From contig NZ_FRFF01000003.1 of NCBI RefSeq assembly GCF_900143625.1, forward strand, positions 62,001-126,000: a DNA stretch of 64,000 bases, read 5' to 3'. Under the pieces are notes generated by a model. The model was not told the DNA's origin, made no database searches, and saw only the letters and a list, made by a program, of their open reading frames with translations. This stretch comes from Nocardiopsis sp. JB363. Lineage in GTDB: Bacteria > Actinomycetota > Actinomycetes > Streptosporangiales > Streptosporangiaceae. Numbering within the stretch: position 1 is the first letter of the stretch; every line of letters starts with the position of its first letter. Shown piece by piece: positions 8,232 through 18,028 of the stretch. The translations under genes were made by a program, and so were the position numbers.

Positions 8232-9599
8232 ATGAGCCAACCGGAGGCCTTCGGACGTTACCGCGTCATCCGGCGCCTGGGGTCCGGTTCGTTCGCCACC
8301 GTCTGGCTGGCCCAGGACGACCTTCTGAACTACCCGGTGGCCATCAAGGTGCTGGCCGAGAACTGGGCGCACCAGATGGACATCCAGTACCGGTTCCTGG
8401 AAGAGGCGCGCATCCTGCGTCAGACCGACTCCACCTGGCTGGTGGCGGTGCACGACGTGGACGTGCTGCCGGACGGTCGTCCCTACATGGTGATGACCTA
8501 TGCCGACCAAGGCAGTGTCGCCGACCTCATCCGTCGAGGTCAACTCCCCTTGGACGAGGCCCTGCGGTTGCTGACCGAGATCGGCCAGGGCATCACCGTG
8601 CTGCACAACCACGGCACCATCCACCGCGACATCAAGCCGTCCAACGTGCTGTTGCAGTCCTCCCCCGTCGGCCAGCGCGTGCTCGTCGCCGACCTGGGCT
8701 TCGCCAAGTCCATCGACGAGGCCTCCGGGTTCACCGCCGCCGCGGGCACCCCCGGCTACATGTCGCCGGAACAGAGCACGCCCGGCGGTGATCTGGACGT
8801 TCGCTCCGACGTGTACTCACTCGGTGCGGTCGCCTACGAACTCATGACCGGCCAGCCGCCCCCGCGCCCGCCGGTTCGGGCCGCGCCTGGCCGGATCCGG
8901 CCAGGTCTGCCTCCGGCTCTGGACGAACTGATCCTGGCCGCGCTATCGGTGGACCGGGACGACCGGCCCGGTGACGCCAAGACCTTCACCGACCGGGTCA
9001 GGGCGATCCGTATGTCGCCCGACCTGCCCAGGACCGACCCGTGGTGGTCCCGCCAGCGCATGCCCTGGCGACGGACCGTCACCCTCACCGCCCTCTGCGG
9101 GGTGGTCGCCCTGACCCTGACCGCTTCGCTCGGCGCCCCGGGGATGTCCTTGACCACCGTCCGGCACACCGGCCAGGGCGTCCGCGTGGACGTGCCCTCG
9201 GTGTGGGCCCGGGAGCTCGACCCCGGCCAGGAGGCACGACCGGCCGTGGCCGAGGCAGGGGCCGGACCCGGTCTGCTCGCCGCGACCGACGCCGACCACT
9301 GGTACACCACCGACGAACCGTCCTACGGGGTGTACGCCACCGTGCTGCCCGGCTCCCCCGACCTGCGCAGGGTGGCCGAGACCGACCCGTGCGAGGGCCG
9401 GCCCGAAGAGCGCGCGGTCCGCACCGAACAGTGGGAGGGCACGCTCTGGGAGTGGCCCGAGTGCAACGGCAACGGCACGTTCACCTCGGTGGCGGTACAC
9501 CCGCCCGACACCCCGCGCACGGTGTACATGGAGATCCGCCAGCCCGACTACCGGCCGGACGTCGTGGACACCATCATCGACAACGTCCGGCTCCGGTAG
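8232..9599 (+). CDS. Membrane-anchored Ser/Thr protein kinase with extracytoplasmic domain
   Basis: 455 residues. The cytosolic Hanks-type kinase domain covers about residues 8-260: glycine loop LGSGSFATVW, catalytic Lys in VAIKVL (K39), alpha-C Glu in FLEEA, HRDIKPSN catalytic loop (131-138), VADLGFAKS metal loop (DLG where DFG is more usual), activation loop with several Thr (FTAAAGTPGYMSPEQ). One membrane helix spans about 282-300 and a 155-residue extracytoplasmic domain follows, with two Cys that could pair (DPCEGR, PECNGN). It carries no PASTA repeats. It is divergent from the ECF sigma gene, which suggests a signalling pair. ATG at 8232 has GAGGCGG upstream. It ends only 15 bases from the convergent thioredoxin-domain gene. 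Confidence 0.92.
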   Translation: MSQPEAFGRYRVIRRLGSGSFATVWLAQDDLLNYPVAIKVLAENWAHQMDIQYRFLEEARILRQTDSTWLVAVHDVDVLPDGRPYMVMTYADQGSVADLIRRGQLPLDEALRLLTEIGQGITVLHNHGTIHRDIKPSNVLLQSSPVGQRVLVADLGFAKSIDEASGFTAAAGTPGYMSPEQSTPGGDLDVRSDVYSLGAVAYELMTGQPPPRPPVRAAPGRIRPGLPPALDELILAALSVDRDDRPGDAKTFTDRVRAIRMSPDLPRTDPWWSRQRMPWRRTVTLTALCGVVALTLTASLGAPGMSLTTVRHTGQGVRVDVPSVWARELDPGQEARPAVAEAGAGPGLLAATDADHWYTTDEPSYGVYATVLPGSPDLRRVAETDPCEGRPEERAVRTEQWEGTLWEWPECNGNGTFTSVAVHPPDTPRTVYMEIRQPDYRPDVVDTIIDNVRLR

Positions 9600-9614
9600 A
9601 CACACCGGGCGGTA

Positions 9615-11648
<2,034 letters not shown>

Positions 11649-11697
11649 GTCCCCCACTCTGCCGGCCGGTGTCCGGTCCCAGGCGAGAGCCCGCGGG

Positions 11698-12717
11698 TCA
11701 GGTCCGTGTCCGGGCCAGGTACACGCGCGGCGCCATCCCCTTCCAGCGTTTGAAGGCCGTGGTGAAGCTCGGGGTGTTCCGGTAGCCGAGCCGGCGGCCG
11801 GTCTCCTCCACCGTGCACCCGGCGGCGAACAGTTCCTCGGCCAGCCCCTCCCGGACCTCGTCCAGCAGCACACGATAGGAAGTGCCCTCGTCCACCAGTC
11901 GCCTGCGCAGGGTCCGCGAGCTGACGTGCAGTCGCCCGGCCACCACTTCGAGGTCGGGGACGCCGGGGAACGCGGCCATCAGGTGACCGCGGACCAGCCC
12001 GGCCACCCCGGCACGTCCGTACCTCTCTTCCAGCAGCCGCCGGCACTGTTCCTCGGCCAGGGCGGCGGCGTGCGCGTCGGCGCGCGGCAGCGGCCGGTCG
12101 AGTTCCGCGGCGTCCAGGACCAGGGCGTCCTCCTCCGCGTCGAAGCGGACGCGCGGGCCCAACAGCTTCGCGCGAGGCCCCGGATCGGCGGGCGGACGGT
12201 CCCGCAACCGGACCTCGGGCAGTTGTTCCTCCGCCAGGCCCAGCTCACGAGCGAACGCGATGATCGAGGCCAGCTCCCGGTGGACGAAGAAGCGGCGCAC
12301 GTCCAAGGGCAAGTGTTCCGAATGCAGCAGCAGGCGTGATCGGGCACCGCCCTCGACCACCGACATGCCACAGAAAGCCCAGGTCAACGCCAGATACCGC
12401 AGACCCACACGGATCGCCGAACGCAGGTCGGGGCTGCCGGAGATCGCGAACCCCCAGACGCCGTGCGTGGTGAGGTGGTAGCGGGAACCGGCGAGCACCG
12501 GCAGCGCCTCGACCGTCGGGAGCGCGCCGAGCAGGTTCCGGACGATCCGTGTCTCCTGTTCCGCGCCGACCAGAGCGTGCGGGTCCTCCAGGTCGTCGAC
12601 GGCGACCCGGGTTCCGTGGAGAACGGTGCTCGCGGGCACCGAATGTTCCTCGCCCAGCCGCACCAGCAGCAGGGCGCTGGCCGGACCGCGCGGCAGGTCC
12701 CACCGATGCACGACCAT
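11698..12717 (-). CDS. AraC-family transcriptional regulator (arabinose-binding-domain type)
   Basis: 339 residues. The N-terminal about 190 residues match the variable ligand-binding domain found in OruR/VirS/ArgR-type AraC proteins ([40 protein letters not shown]). The C-terminal 100 residues are the double helix-turn-helix ([31 protein letters not shown], then [31 protein letters not shown]). ATG 12717 directly follows a strong GGGAGGGGAGG. It is divergent from the MBL-fold/SDR operon and is therefore the likely regulator of that operon, probably responding to a small lipophilic ligand. The C-terminus lies 49 bases from the start of the DUF255 gene on the same strand. Confidence 0.9.
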   Translation of the reverse strand: MVVHRWDLPRGPASALLLVRLGEEHSVPASTVLHGTRVAVDDLEDPHALVGAEQETRIVRNLLGALPTVEALPVLAGSRYHLTTHGVWGFAISGSPDLRSAIRVGLRYLALTWAFCGMSVVEGGARSRLLLHSEHLPLDVRRFFVHRELASIIAFARELGLAEEQLPEVRLRDRPPADPGPRAKLLGPRVRFDAEEDALVLDAAELDRPLPRADAHAAALAEEQCRRLLEERYGRAGVAGLVRGHLMAAFPGVPDLEVVAGRLHVSSRTLRRRLVDEGTSYRVLLDEVREGLAEELFAAGCTVEETGRRLGYRNTPSFTTAFKRWKGMAPRVYLARTRT

Positions 12718-12843
12718 CACCTCCCCTCCCGAACTCGTGTCCGGAAATGTTAACTCCCTGGCCGGGCGGAGAGTGGTCCAGGCCACTCTCCGGTTCCTAG
12801 GGTGCCGTAGGAAGAGCGGTTTGCCGGAAGACGGAGGACGAGG

Positions 12844-13980
12844 ATGAGCACAGGTCACGCCGAGGAAACCCTGGCCGACATCGGCGCGCGAAGTGTCCCG
12901 GAGTTCGAGGGGGTGCACGACGTCTGGCCGCGCGGAGAGCGGCTGAGCGCGGTCAAGGAGGCCGCCCACGCGTACAAGGAACGCTTCAAGTCCCAGGGCA
13001 CGGTGCGCGCGGTGCGGTCGGTGGACATCGCCGCCGCCCCCTACCCGGTCGCGTTCGCGTTCAACAACGCCGTGTCGGTGCCGGCCCTACCGATGATCGC
13101 GATGATCAACCGCATGGTGGTGGTGCGGTACGACGACTGGGACGGACGTCCGCGCACCCTGGTGTTCGAACCGACCGTCCCGGACGGATCGGCGGAGGCC
13201 CCGTTCTACAACCACCTCCAGCAACTGATGCGCAGGATCCCGGGCGGAACCCGCCTGGCGGAGGCCTTCCTGCTCAAGTACTACAACGAACCGGGGGACG
13301 CGCTCACCAAGCTCGGACTCACCCCGGAGGACATCGACTTCTGCACCTTCGACCACCTGCACGTCCAGGACCCCCGGATGATCCTCGGGTCGAGCGAGGC
13401 GATCCCCGGGGAGAGCCGCCCGCGCGGCCCGCTCTTCGGTTCGGCGCGCATGTTGGTGCACTCCCGTGAACTGGCCACCCTGGAGTCCCTGCACCCGATG
13501 CAGTGGGCGTGGTACGTGGAGGACGGGCTCCGCGGCGTGGACCGGTCGTCGTTCGTCACCTTCGACGGGGACGTCGAACTCGGTCCCGGTGTCACCCTGC
13601 TGTGGACTCCCGGGCACACCGACGGAAACCACTCACTGCTGCTCAACACCCCCGACGGGGTGTGGGTGTCCTCCGAGAACGGCATCGCGCTGGACAACTG
13701 GCAACCCGAGCTGTCGAAGATCCCCGGGGTGCGCGGATACCACAGGCGCTACGGCCGGGAGATCTGCCCGAACGCCAACACCCTGGAGGACTCGCTCGAC
13801 CAGTACGACTCGATGATCAAGGAGAAGATCCTCGCCGACCCGTGCCGCCGGGATCCGCGCTGGCTCCAGATCCTCCCCTCGACCGAACTCGCGCCGTGGA
13901 AGCGGTTCTGGCCGGTCATGCCGACGTTCACGCACGGAGGCGTCTCCTACGGCGAACTCAGCGGGGGTGGGGCACGATGA
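12844..13980 (+). CDS. MBL-fold metallo-hydrolase-like protein, atypical metal motif
   Basis: 378 residues, first gene of a two-gene operon. The fold is suggested by TFDHLHVQDPR (about 164-174) and by LLWTPGHTDGNHSLLL, which matches the third metal-binding His region of the metallo-beta-lactamase superfamily. The usual HxHxDH is altered to HLHVQD, so the Asp-His pair is replaced, and the later Asp position reads SSENG. Metal content and activity are therefore doubtful or different. There is no signal peptide. ATG 12844 follows GGAAGACGGAGGACGAGG. The stop overlaps the ATG of the SDR gene (ATGA), so the two are translationally coupled and probably act on the same substrate. Confidence 0.75.
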   Translation: MSTGHAEETLADIGARSVPEFEGVHDVWPRGERLSAVKEAAHAYKERFKSQGTVRAVRSVDIAAAPYPVAFAFNNAVSVPALPMIAMINRMVVVRYDDWDGRPRTLVFEPTVPDGSAEAPFYNHLQQLMRRIPGGTRLAEAFLLKYYNEPGDALTKLGLTPEDIDFCTFDHLHVQDPRMILGSSEAIPGESRPRGPLFGSARMLVHSRELATLESLHPMQWAWYVEDGLRGVDRSSFVTFDGDVELGPGVTLLWTPGHTDGNHSLLLNTPDGVWVSSENGIALDNWQPELSKIPGVRGYHRRYGREICPNANTLEDSLDQYDSMIKEKILADPCRRDPRWLQILPSTELAPWKRFWPVMPTFTHGGVSYGELSGGGAR

Positions 13981-14834
13981 CGGCGGAGACGGAGCCCGGT
14001 GGCGCCGTGGTCACCGGCGCGGGGCGCGGCCTGGGCCGGGGGATCGCCGCGCTTCTGGTGGAACGCGGGTACACGGTGCTGGTCACCGACGTCGACGGGG
14101 AGGCCGCCGCGGCCACCGCCGTGGAGCTGGGCCCGCGCGCCGCATCGATGCGGGTCGACGTTCGAGAGGAGACGCAGGTCATCGCGGCGGGCGAGGAGAT
14201 CCTGGCCCGCGCCGGACGACTGGTCGTGTGGGTGAACAACGCGGGGGTGCTGATCACCGGGCCGGCCTGGGAACAGGACGAGGCGACCCGGTCCCTGATG
14301 TTCGACGTCAACGCCCTGGGAGCCGTCAACGGCACCGTGACGGCGATCCGGGCCATGCGGGAACGGGGCGCGGGGCACATCGTCAACGTCGTGTCCTTGG
14401 CCGGGATCACCTCGGTGCCCGGCGAGGCCGTGTACGCCGCGTCCAAGCACGCCGCCATCGGCTTCAGCCTCAGCACCCTCGCCGACCTACGACTGGCCGG
14501 GATCCGCGACATCGACATCTCGTGCGTGTGCCCGGACGGGATCTGGACGCCGATGTTGCACGACAAACTCGACGACCCCGAATCGGCGCTGTCGTTCTCG
14601 GGCGAACTACTGCGCCCGGAGAAGGTGGTCAAGGCCGTCGGCAGGATCCTCGACCGGCCCCGACCCGTGACCGTTCTGCCGCGGTGGCGGGGGTGGCAGT
14701 CCCGGATCGCCGACGCCCTGCCGAGGTTCGGGCTGTGGGCGCTGCCCATGGCCGTGGCCATGGGACGGAGCACCCAACGCAGGATGCTCCGATCCCAGAG
14801 GAACGGATCGCTCCGTCCCGGGCCTTCGAACTAA
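13977..14834 (+). CDS. Short-chain dehydrogenase/reductase
   Basis: 285 residues of the classical SDR family. Cofactor motif TGAGRGLGRG near residue 14; NNAG at about 87; catalytic Ser in NVVSLAG, and YAASK with the catalytic Tyr and Lys. The Asp in VTDVDGEAA after beta-strand 2 favours NAD(H). The C-terminal 60 residues (from RPVTVLPRWRGWQ to the end) are longer and more basic than usual and include a hydrophobic stretch, so membrane association is possible. It starts by ATGA overlap with the MBL-like gene. Its stop codon shares two bases with that of the convergent membrane gene. The substrate is unknown. Confidence 0.9.
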   Translation: MTAETEPGGAVVTGAGRGLGRGIAALLVERGYTVLVTDVDGEAAAATAVELGPRAASMRVDVREETQVIAAGEEILARAGRLVVWVNNAGVLITGPAWEQDEATRSLMFDVNALGAVNGTVTAIRAMRERGAGHIVNVVSLAGITSVPGEAVYAASKHAAIGFSLSTLADLRLAGIRDIDISCVCPDGIWTPMLHDKLDDPESALSFSGELLRPEKVVKAVGRILDRPRPVTVLPRWRGWQSRIADALPRFGLWALPMAVAMGRSTQRRMLRSQRNGSLRPGPSN

Positions 14835-15163
14835 CCCTTGTCCGTACCGCTGTCGACCGTCTCGGAACCGGCGGCCCGGACGTCGGAGTCCTTGGCCTCG
14901 GCCGTGTCGCCCTTCTCGGTCTCGACGTCCTCCTCCGTGGAGTGGTCGTCCACCGCGGACGGCGCCTTCTCCCCGGCCTCCTCGGCCCGGTCCGAGACCC
15001 CCCGGAGCTTGCCCGTCATGTTGCGCATGAGGAAGTACAGGACCACACCGATCGCGAAGATGGCGAGGAAGCCCATGACACCGGGCGTGACCGTGTCCTT
15101 GTCCAACGAGAAACTGTCGGCGAGCACCATCGTGGACGCGAGAAGGGTGTTCATGTCGTTCAT
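14831..15163 (-). CDS. Small single-span membrane protein downstream of mca
   Basis: 110 residues. A short N-terminus is followed by one hydrophobic helix (VTPGVMGFLAIFAIGVVLYFL, about 26-46), a basic RNMTGKLRG stop-transfer segment and a long acidic cytosolic tail. It is conserved as a neighbour of mca in actinomycetes as far as I know, but has no assigned function. The ATG at 15163 overlaps the mca stop (ATGA), so translation is coupled to mca; a second ATG three codons on is possible. Confidence 0.8.
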   Translation of the reverse strand: MNDMNTLLASTMVLADSFSLDKDTVTPGVMGFLAIFAIGVVLYFLMRNMTGKLRGVSDRAEEAGEKAPSAVDDHSTEEDVETEKGDTAEAKDSDVRAAGSETVDSGTDKG

Positions 15164-16038
15164 ACTCTCATCGTCTCGCGGACCCCTGCGAAGAGGTCCT
15201 TCTCCGGGACCTCGGTGTCCACCAGGGAACGAACGAGGTGGTAGTCCTCGGTCGGCCAGGCCTCGGACACGATCTCGTTGGGCACCGCGAACCAGAACCC
15301 GTTCGGGTCGATCTGGGTGGCGTGCGCCCGCAGCGCGTCGTGCGCCAGGTCGAAGTACTCACCGCAGTGCACCCGGGTGGTGATCTCCCAGCGACGACGG
15401 TCCTTGTCCTTGAACCGCTCGGCCCAGCCCTCGAAGGGGTTCTCCAGGCCGCGTTCGGCCAGGACCTCGGCGAGCGCCTCGAAACGCTCGGGCGGGAAAC
15501 CCACGAAGTAGTACAGCTTGAGGGGCTGCCACGGGTCGCCGGCGTCCGGATAGGCGTCCGGTTCGGGCGCGGCGTCGAAGGCGTGCATCGACGCTTTGTG
15601 GGTCATGATGTGGTCGGGGTGCGGGTAACCGCCGTTCTCGTCGTAGGTGAGGATCACGTGCGGACGGAACCGGCGGATCGCCTCGACCAGGGGGGCCGCG
15701 GCCTCCTCCACCGGCAGGGTGGCGAAACACCCCTCGGGCAGGGGCGGCAGCGGGTCGCCCTCGGGCAGACCCGAGTCGACGAAACCGGCGAACTCCTGCT
15801 CGACCCCCAGGATCTCGCGGGCGCGGTTCATCTCCTCACGGCGCACCTCGGTGATGTTCTCCCGGATCTCCGGGCGTTCCATCGCCGGGTTGAGAATGTC
15901 ACCGCGTTCACCACCGGTCATGGTGACGACCAGCACTTCGGCACCCTCTTGGACGTAACGCGCCATGGTGGCCGCGCCCTTGCTGGACTCGTCATCGGGA
16001 TGGGCATGGACGGCCATAAGCCGCAGGCGCTCGGACAA
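15160..16038 (-). CDS. mca: Mycothiol S-conjugate amidase
   Basis: 292 residues, close to the M. tuberculosis enzyme length. It is a zinc hydrolase of the LmbE/MshB family: AVHAHPDDESSKG gives two metal ligands (H13, D16), and GGYPHPDHIMTHKAS gives the third His (about H143). It cleaves mycothiol conjugates to a mercapturate and GlcN-Ins, detoxifying electrophiles and antibiotics in the cytosol. The TTG at 16038 was chosen: AAGGAG lies ten bases upstream, and the longer frame would add 97 residues with no homology. It forms a unit with the downstream small membrane gene and is divergent from the DUF4307 gene. Confidence 0.93.
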   Translation of the reverse strand: MSERLRLMAVHAHPDDESSKGAATMARYVQEGAEVLVVTMTGGERGDILNPAMERPEIRENITEVRREEMNRAREILGVEQEFAGFVDSGLPEGDPLPPLPEGCFATLPVEEAAAPLVEAIRRFRPHVILTYDENGGYPHPDHIMTHKASMHAFDAAPEPDAYPDAGDPWQPLKLYYFVGFPPERFEALAEVLAERGLENPFEGWAERFKDKDRRRWEITTRVHCGEYFDLAHDALRAHATQIDPNGFWFAVPNEIVSEAWPTEDYHLVRSLVDTEVPEKDLFAGVRETMRV

Positions 16039-16207
16039 CGGAAGGATTCTCCTTGGCTCGGTCGACGACCCGGACGACCTATGGGCAGGGGTACGTCCGT
16101 ACCCCCGGTGGTGCACGGCGTCGGACGACTCACGTGCGGGCCGCGTAGGGGGGCTGTCAGGTCGGGGATATCTTAGACAACACCATCCCCTCGCTCGGAG
16201 ATTCCCA

Positions 16208-16624
16208 ATGTCAGCGACCCCGGAAGATGATGCCGTGAACAGTGCCGACACAGCTCCAGCGCTTCGCAAGCGCCACGGGAACGGGCCCGTCTTCTTCGTC
16301 GTCGGCACCATCTTCGCCGTGGTGGTCACCTTCGGTTGGGGCCTTTCCGTGATGAGCTACAACGGGTTGGGCGGTGGCGTGTTCCACCAGGTGGTGACGG
16401 TCACCGCACCATCCGCCGACGAGGCGAAGATCTCCTTCGAGGTGAACAGCCGCGACGGCGCCGAGTGCCTGCTGCGCGCGTTGGACGAGCAGATGGTCGA
16501 GGTGGGTACGCACAGGGTCGAGGTCGAGCCCGGGAACCGCATGGTCCAGGCGAACTTTGAGACGGTTCGCCAGGCCGCCACGGTAGAAGTGGCCTCTTGC
16601 AGGGAACAAGGTTCGCAAGACTGA
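16208..16624 (+). CDS. DUF4307 membrane protein
   Basis: 138 residues. A charged N-terminus is followed by one membrane helix (VFFVVGTIFAVVVTFGWGLSVM, about 30-52) and an extracytoplasmic domain with conserved ECLLRALDEQMVEVGTHRVEV and a terminal VASCREQG. The two Cys (in AECLLRA and VASCRE) could form a disulfide. The family is actinobacterial and sits beside mca and greA in many genomes; its function is not known. ATG 16208 follows CGGAGA. No terminator separates it from greA, but greA has its own leader of about 150 bases. Confidence 0.85.
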   Translation: MSATPEDDAVNSADTAPALRKRHGNGPVFFVVGTIFAVVVTFGWGLSVMSYNGLGGGVFHQVVTVTAPSADEAKISFEVNSRDGAECLLRALDEQMVEVGTHRVEVEPGNRMVQANFETVRQAATVEVASCREQGSQD

Positions 16625-16772
16625 CCGACCGAACCCTCCCCGACCGGACAGCAGGAGCGGGGCGGAACCCCGAGACCACGGACACCGGGCGCGTGATCGC
16701 GCTCGGTGATATTCTCGTAAGTTCAGCTCTGGCCGCCTGGTGGCCTTTGCTACTAGTACACAAGGAGTTCCC

Positions 16773-17273
16773 GTGACCCAGACCCGCGATGACAACGCCA
16801 CCTGGCTCACCCAAGAGGCGTATGACCGGCTCAAGAACGAGCTGGACACCCTGTCGGGGCGTGGGCGCATCGAGATCGCGGAGAAGATCGAGTCCGCCCG
16901 AGAGGAGGGCGACCTCAAGGAGAACGGCGGCTACCACGCCGCCAAGGAGGAGCAGGGCAAGATGGAGGCCCGCATCCTCCAGCTCACCGAGATCCTGCGC
17001 ACCGCTCGCGTCGGCGAGACGCCCCGTACCGAGGGCGTGGTCGGACCCGGCATGACCGTCACCATCATGTTCGAGGGTGACGACGAGGAGGTCACCTTCC
17101 TGCTCGCCTCCAGGGAGGAGAGCGGTGCCCCCATCGACGTGTACTCCCCCAAGTCCCCGTTGGGTTCCGCGATCAACGGCAAGAGCGTGGGCGAGACCGT
17201 CAGCTACGAACTCCCCAACGGCAAGAGCCTGGGTGTGGAGATCATCGGGGCGGTGCCTTACAGCGGCATGTGA
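16773..17273 (+). CDS. greA: Transcription elongation factor GreA
   Basis: 166 residues. The N-terminal coiled-coil (WLTQEAYDRLKNELDTLSGRGRIEIAEKIESAREEGDLKENGGYHAAKEEQGKMEARI) includes the acidic tip GDLKEN that enters the RNA polymerase secondary channel and stimulates transcript cleavage of backtracked complexes. The C-terminal FKBP-like domain ends SYELPNGKSLGVEIIGAVPY. The GTG at 16773 was chosen because AAGGAG precedes it by seven bases; the upstream ATG frame lacks a site. A very strong terminator follows at 17301-17340. Confidence 0.95.
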   Translation: MTQTRDDNATWLTQEAYDRLKNELDTLSGRGRIEIAEKIESAREEGDLKENGGYHAAKEEQGKMEARILQLTEILRTARVGETPRTEGVVGPGMTVTIMFEGDDEEVTFLLASREESGAPIDVYSPKSPLGSAINGKSVGETVSYELPNGKSLGVEIIGAVPYSGM

Positions 17274-17300
17274 GACGCTCCGCCCTCGGGCGGGCGACAG

Positions 17301-17340
17301 CACATGACGAGGGGCGGCCACGGCCGCCCCTCGTCGTGTG
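17301..17340 (+). terminator. Intrinsic terminator after greA
   Basis: A 14-bp perfect inner stem (GACGAGGGGCGGCC / GGCCGCCCCTCGTC, 17306-17335) is extended outward by five more pairs, giving an almost uninterrupted 40-base hairpin with a very short loop. Confidence 0.85.
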
Positions 17341-17421
17341 CCCGATGGGTCCTATTTGCTCGGTACGCTGCATTTGATCCCCGCTCGTCGACCCCCTTCG
17401 ACCCAAGGAACTGGCGGCCTT

Positions 17422-18006
17422 ATGTCCTCGCCCTACTGGAACCCCCGAGATCCGTATCAGGGTGGGCCGCCGCAGAGCGGTGGTTGGTCCTACGGAGGGC
17501 CGCCGCCGGCACAGCAGCCCCCGCCGCCCACGCCTCCGATGCCGCCGGTGCGTTACGCCGAGTTCGGCATCCGCTTGGTCGCCCGGACCATCGACGCGGT
17601 GCTGGCGTTCATCGCCGCCTTCACGTTCTTCGTCGTGCTGGTGCTCTTCACGGAGTTAGCGACCGGGGGCGGTTCGCCCACTGATGCCGAAGGAGCTCTC
17701 TGGGGCTCGTTGTTCCTCTTCGGCTGGGGACTGCTGCTGTTCTTCTACGACTGGCTCTACCTGATCACGTGGGGTCGCACCCTCGGCAAGATGATGGTGG
17801 GCATCAAGGTGGTCGACGCCACGGACCACGGCAGGCTGAGCCAGGGACAGGCCATCGGCCGGTCCATGCTGTTCTGCCTGCCGCAGTCCCTACCGTGTCT
17901 GGGCCACCTGTTCTCCCTCGGGGAGTCGATGGCCATGTTCGGCGACGAGCGGGGACGCGCCTTGCACGACCGCGTCGCCGGAACCATCGTGATCCGCACG
18001 CGCTGA
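17422..18006 (+). CDS. RDD family membrane protein with Pro-rich N-terminus and a TTA codon
   Basis: 194 residues. Residues 1-45 are rich in Pro, Gly and Gln (GGPPQSGGWSYGGPPPAQQP). The RDD domain follows: RLVARTIDAVLAFIAAF with the first Arg-Asp motif, a second helix, FFYDWLYLITWGRTLGKMMVGIKVV, and a C-terminal DERGRALHDRVAGTIVIRTR. Function of most RDD proteins is unknown; some are transporters. The codon at 17656-17658 is TTA (Leu79), which in streptomycetes is rare and makes translation depend on the bldA tRNA. ATG 17422 was chosen over the upstream GTG-type frame because it starts the conserved protein and AAGGA lies twelve bases upstream. Confidence 0.88.
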   Translation: MSSPYWNPRDPYQGGPPQSGGWSYGGPPPAQQPPPPTPPMPPVRYAEFGIRLVARTIDAVLAFIAAFTFFVVLVLFTELATGGGSPTDAEGALWGSLFLFGWGLLLFFYDWLYLITWGRTLGKMMVGIKVVDATDHGRLSQGQAIGRSMLFCLPQSLPCLGHLFSLGESMAMFGDERGRALHDRVAGTIVIRTR

Positions 18007-18028
18007 ATCCGGGGTCTTCGCCTGTGCT

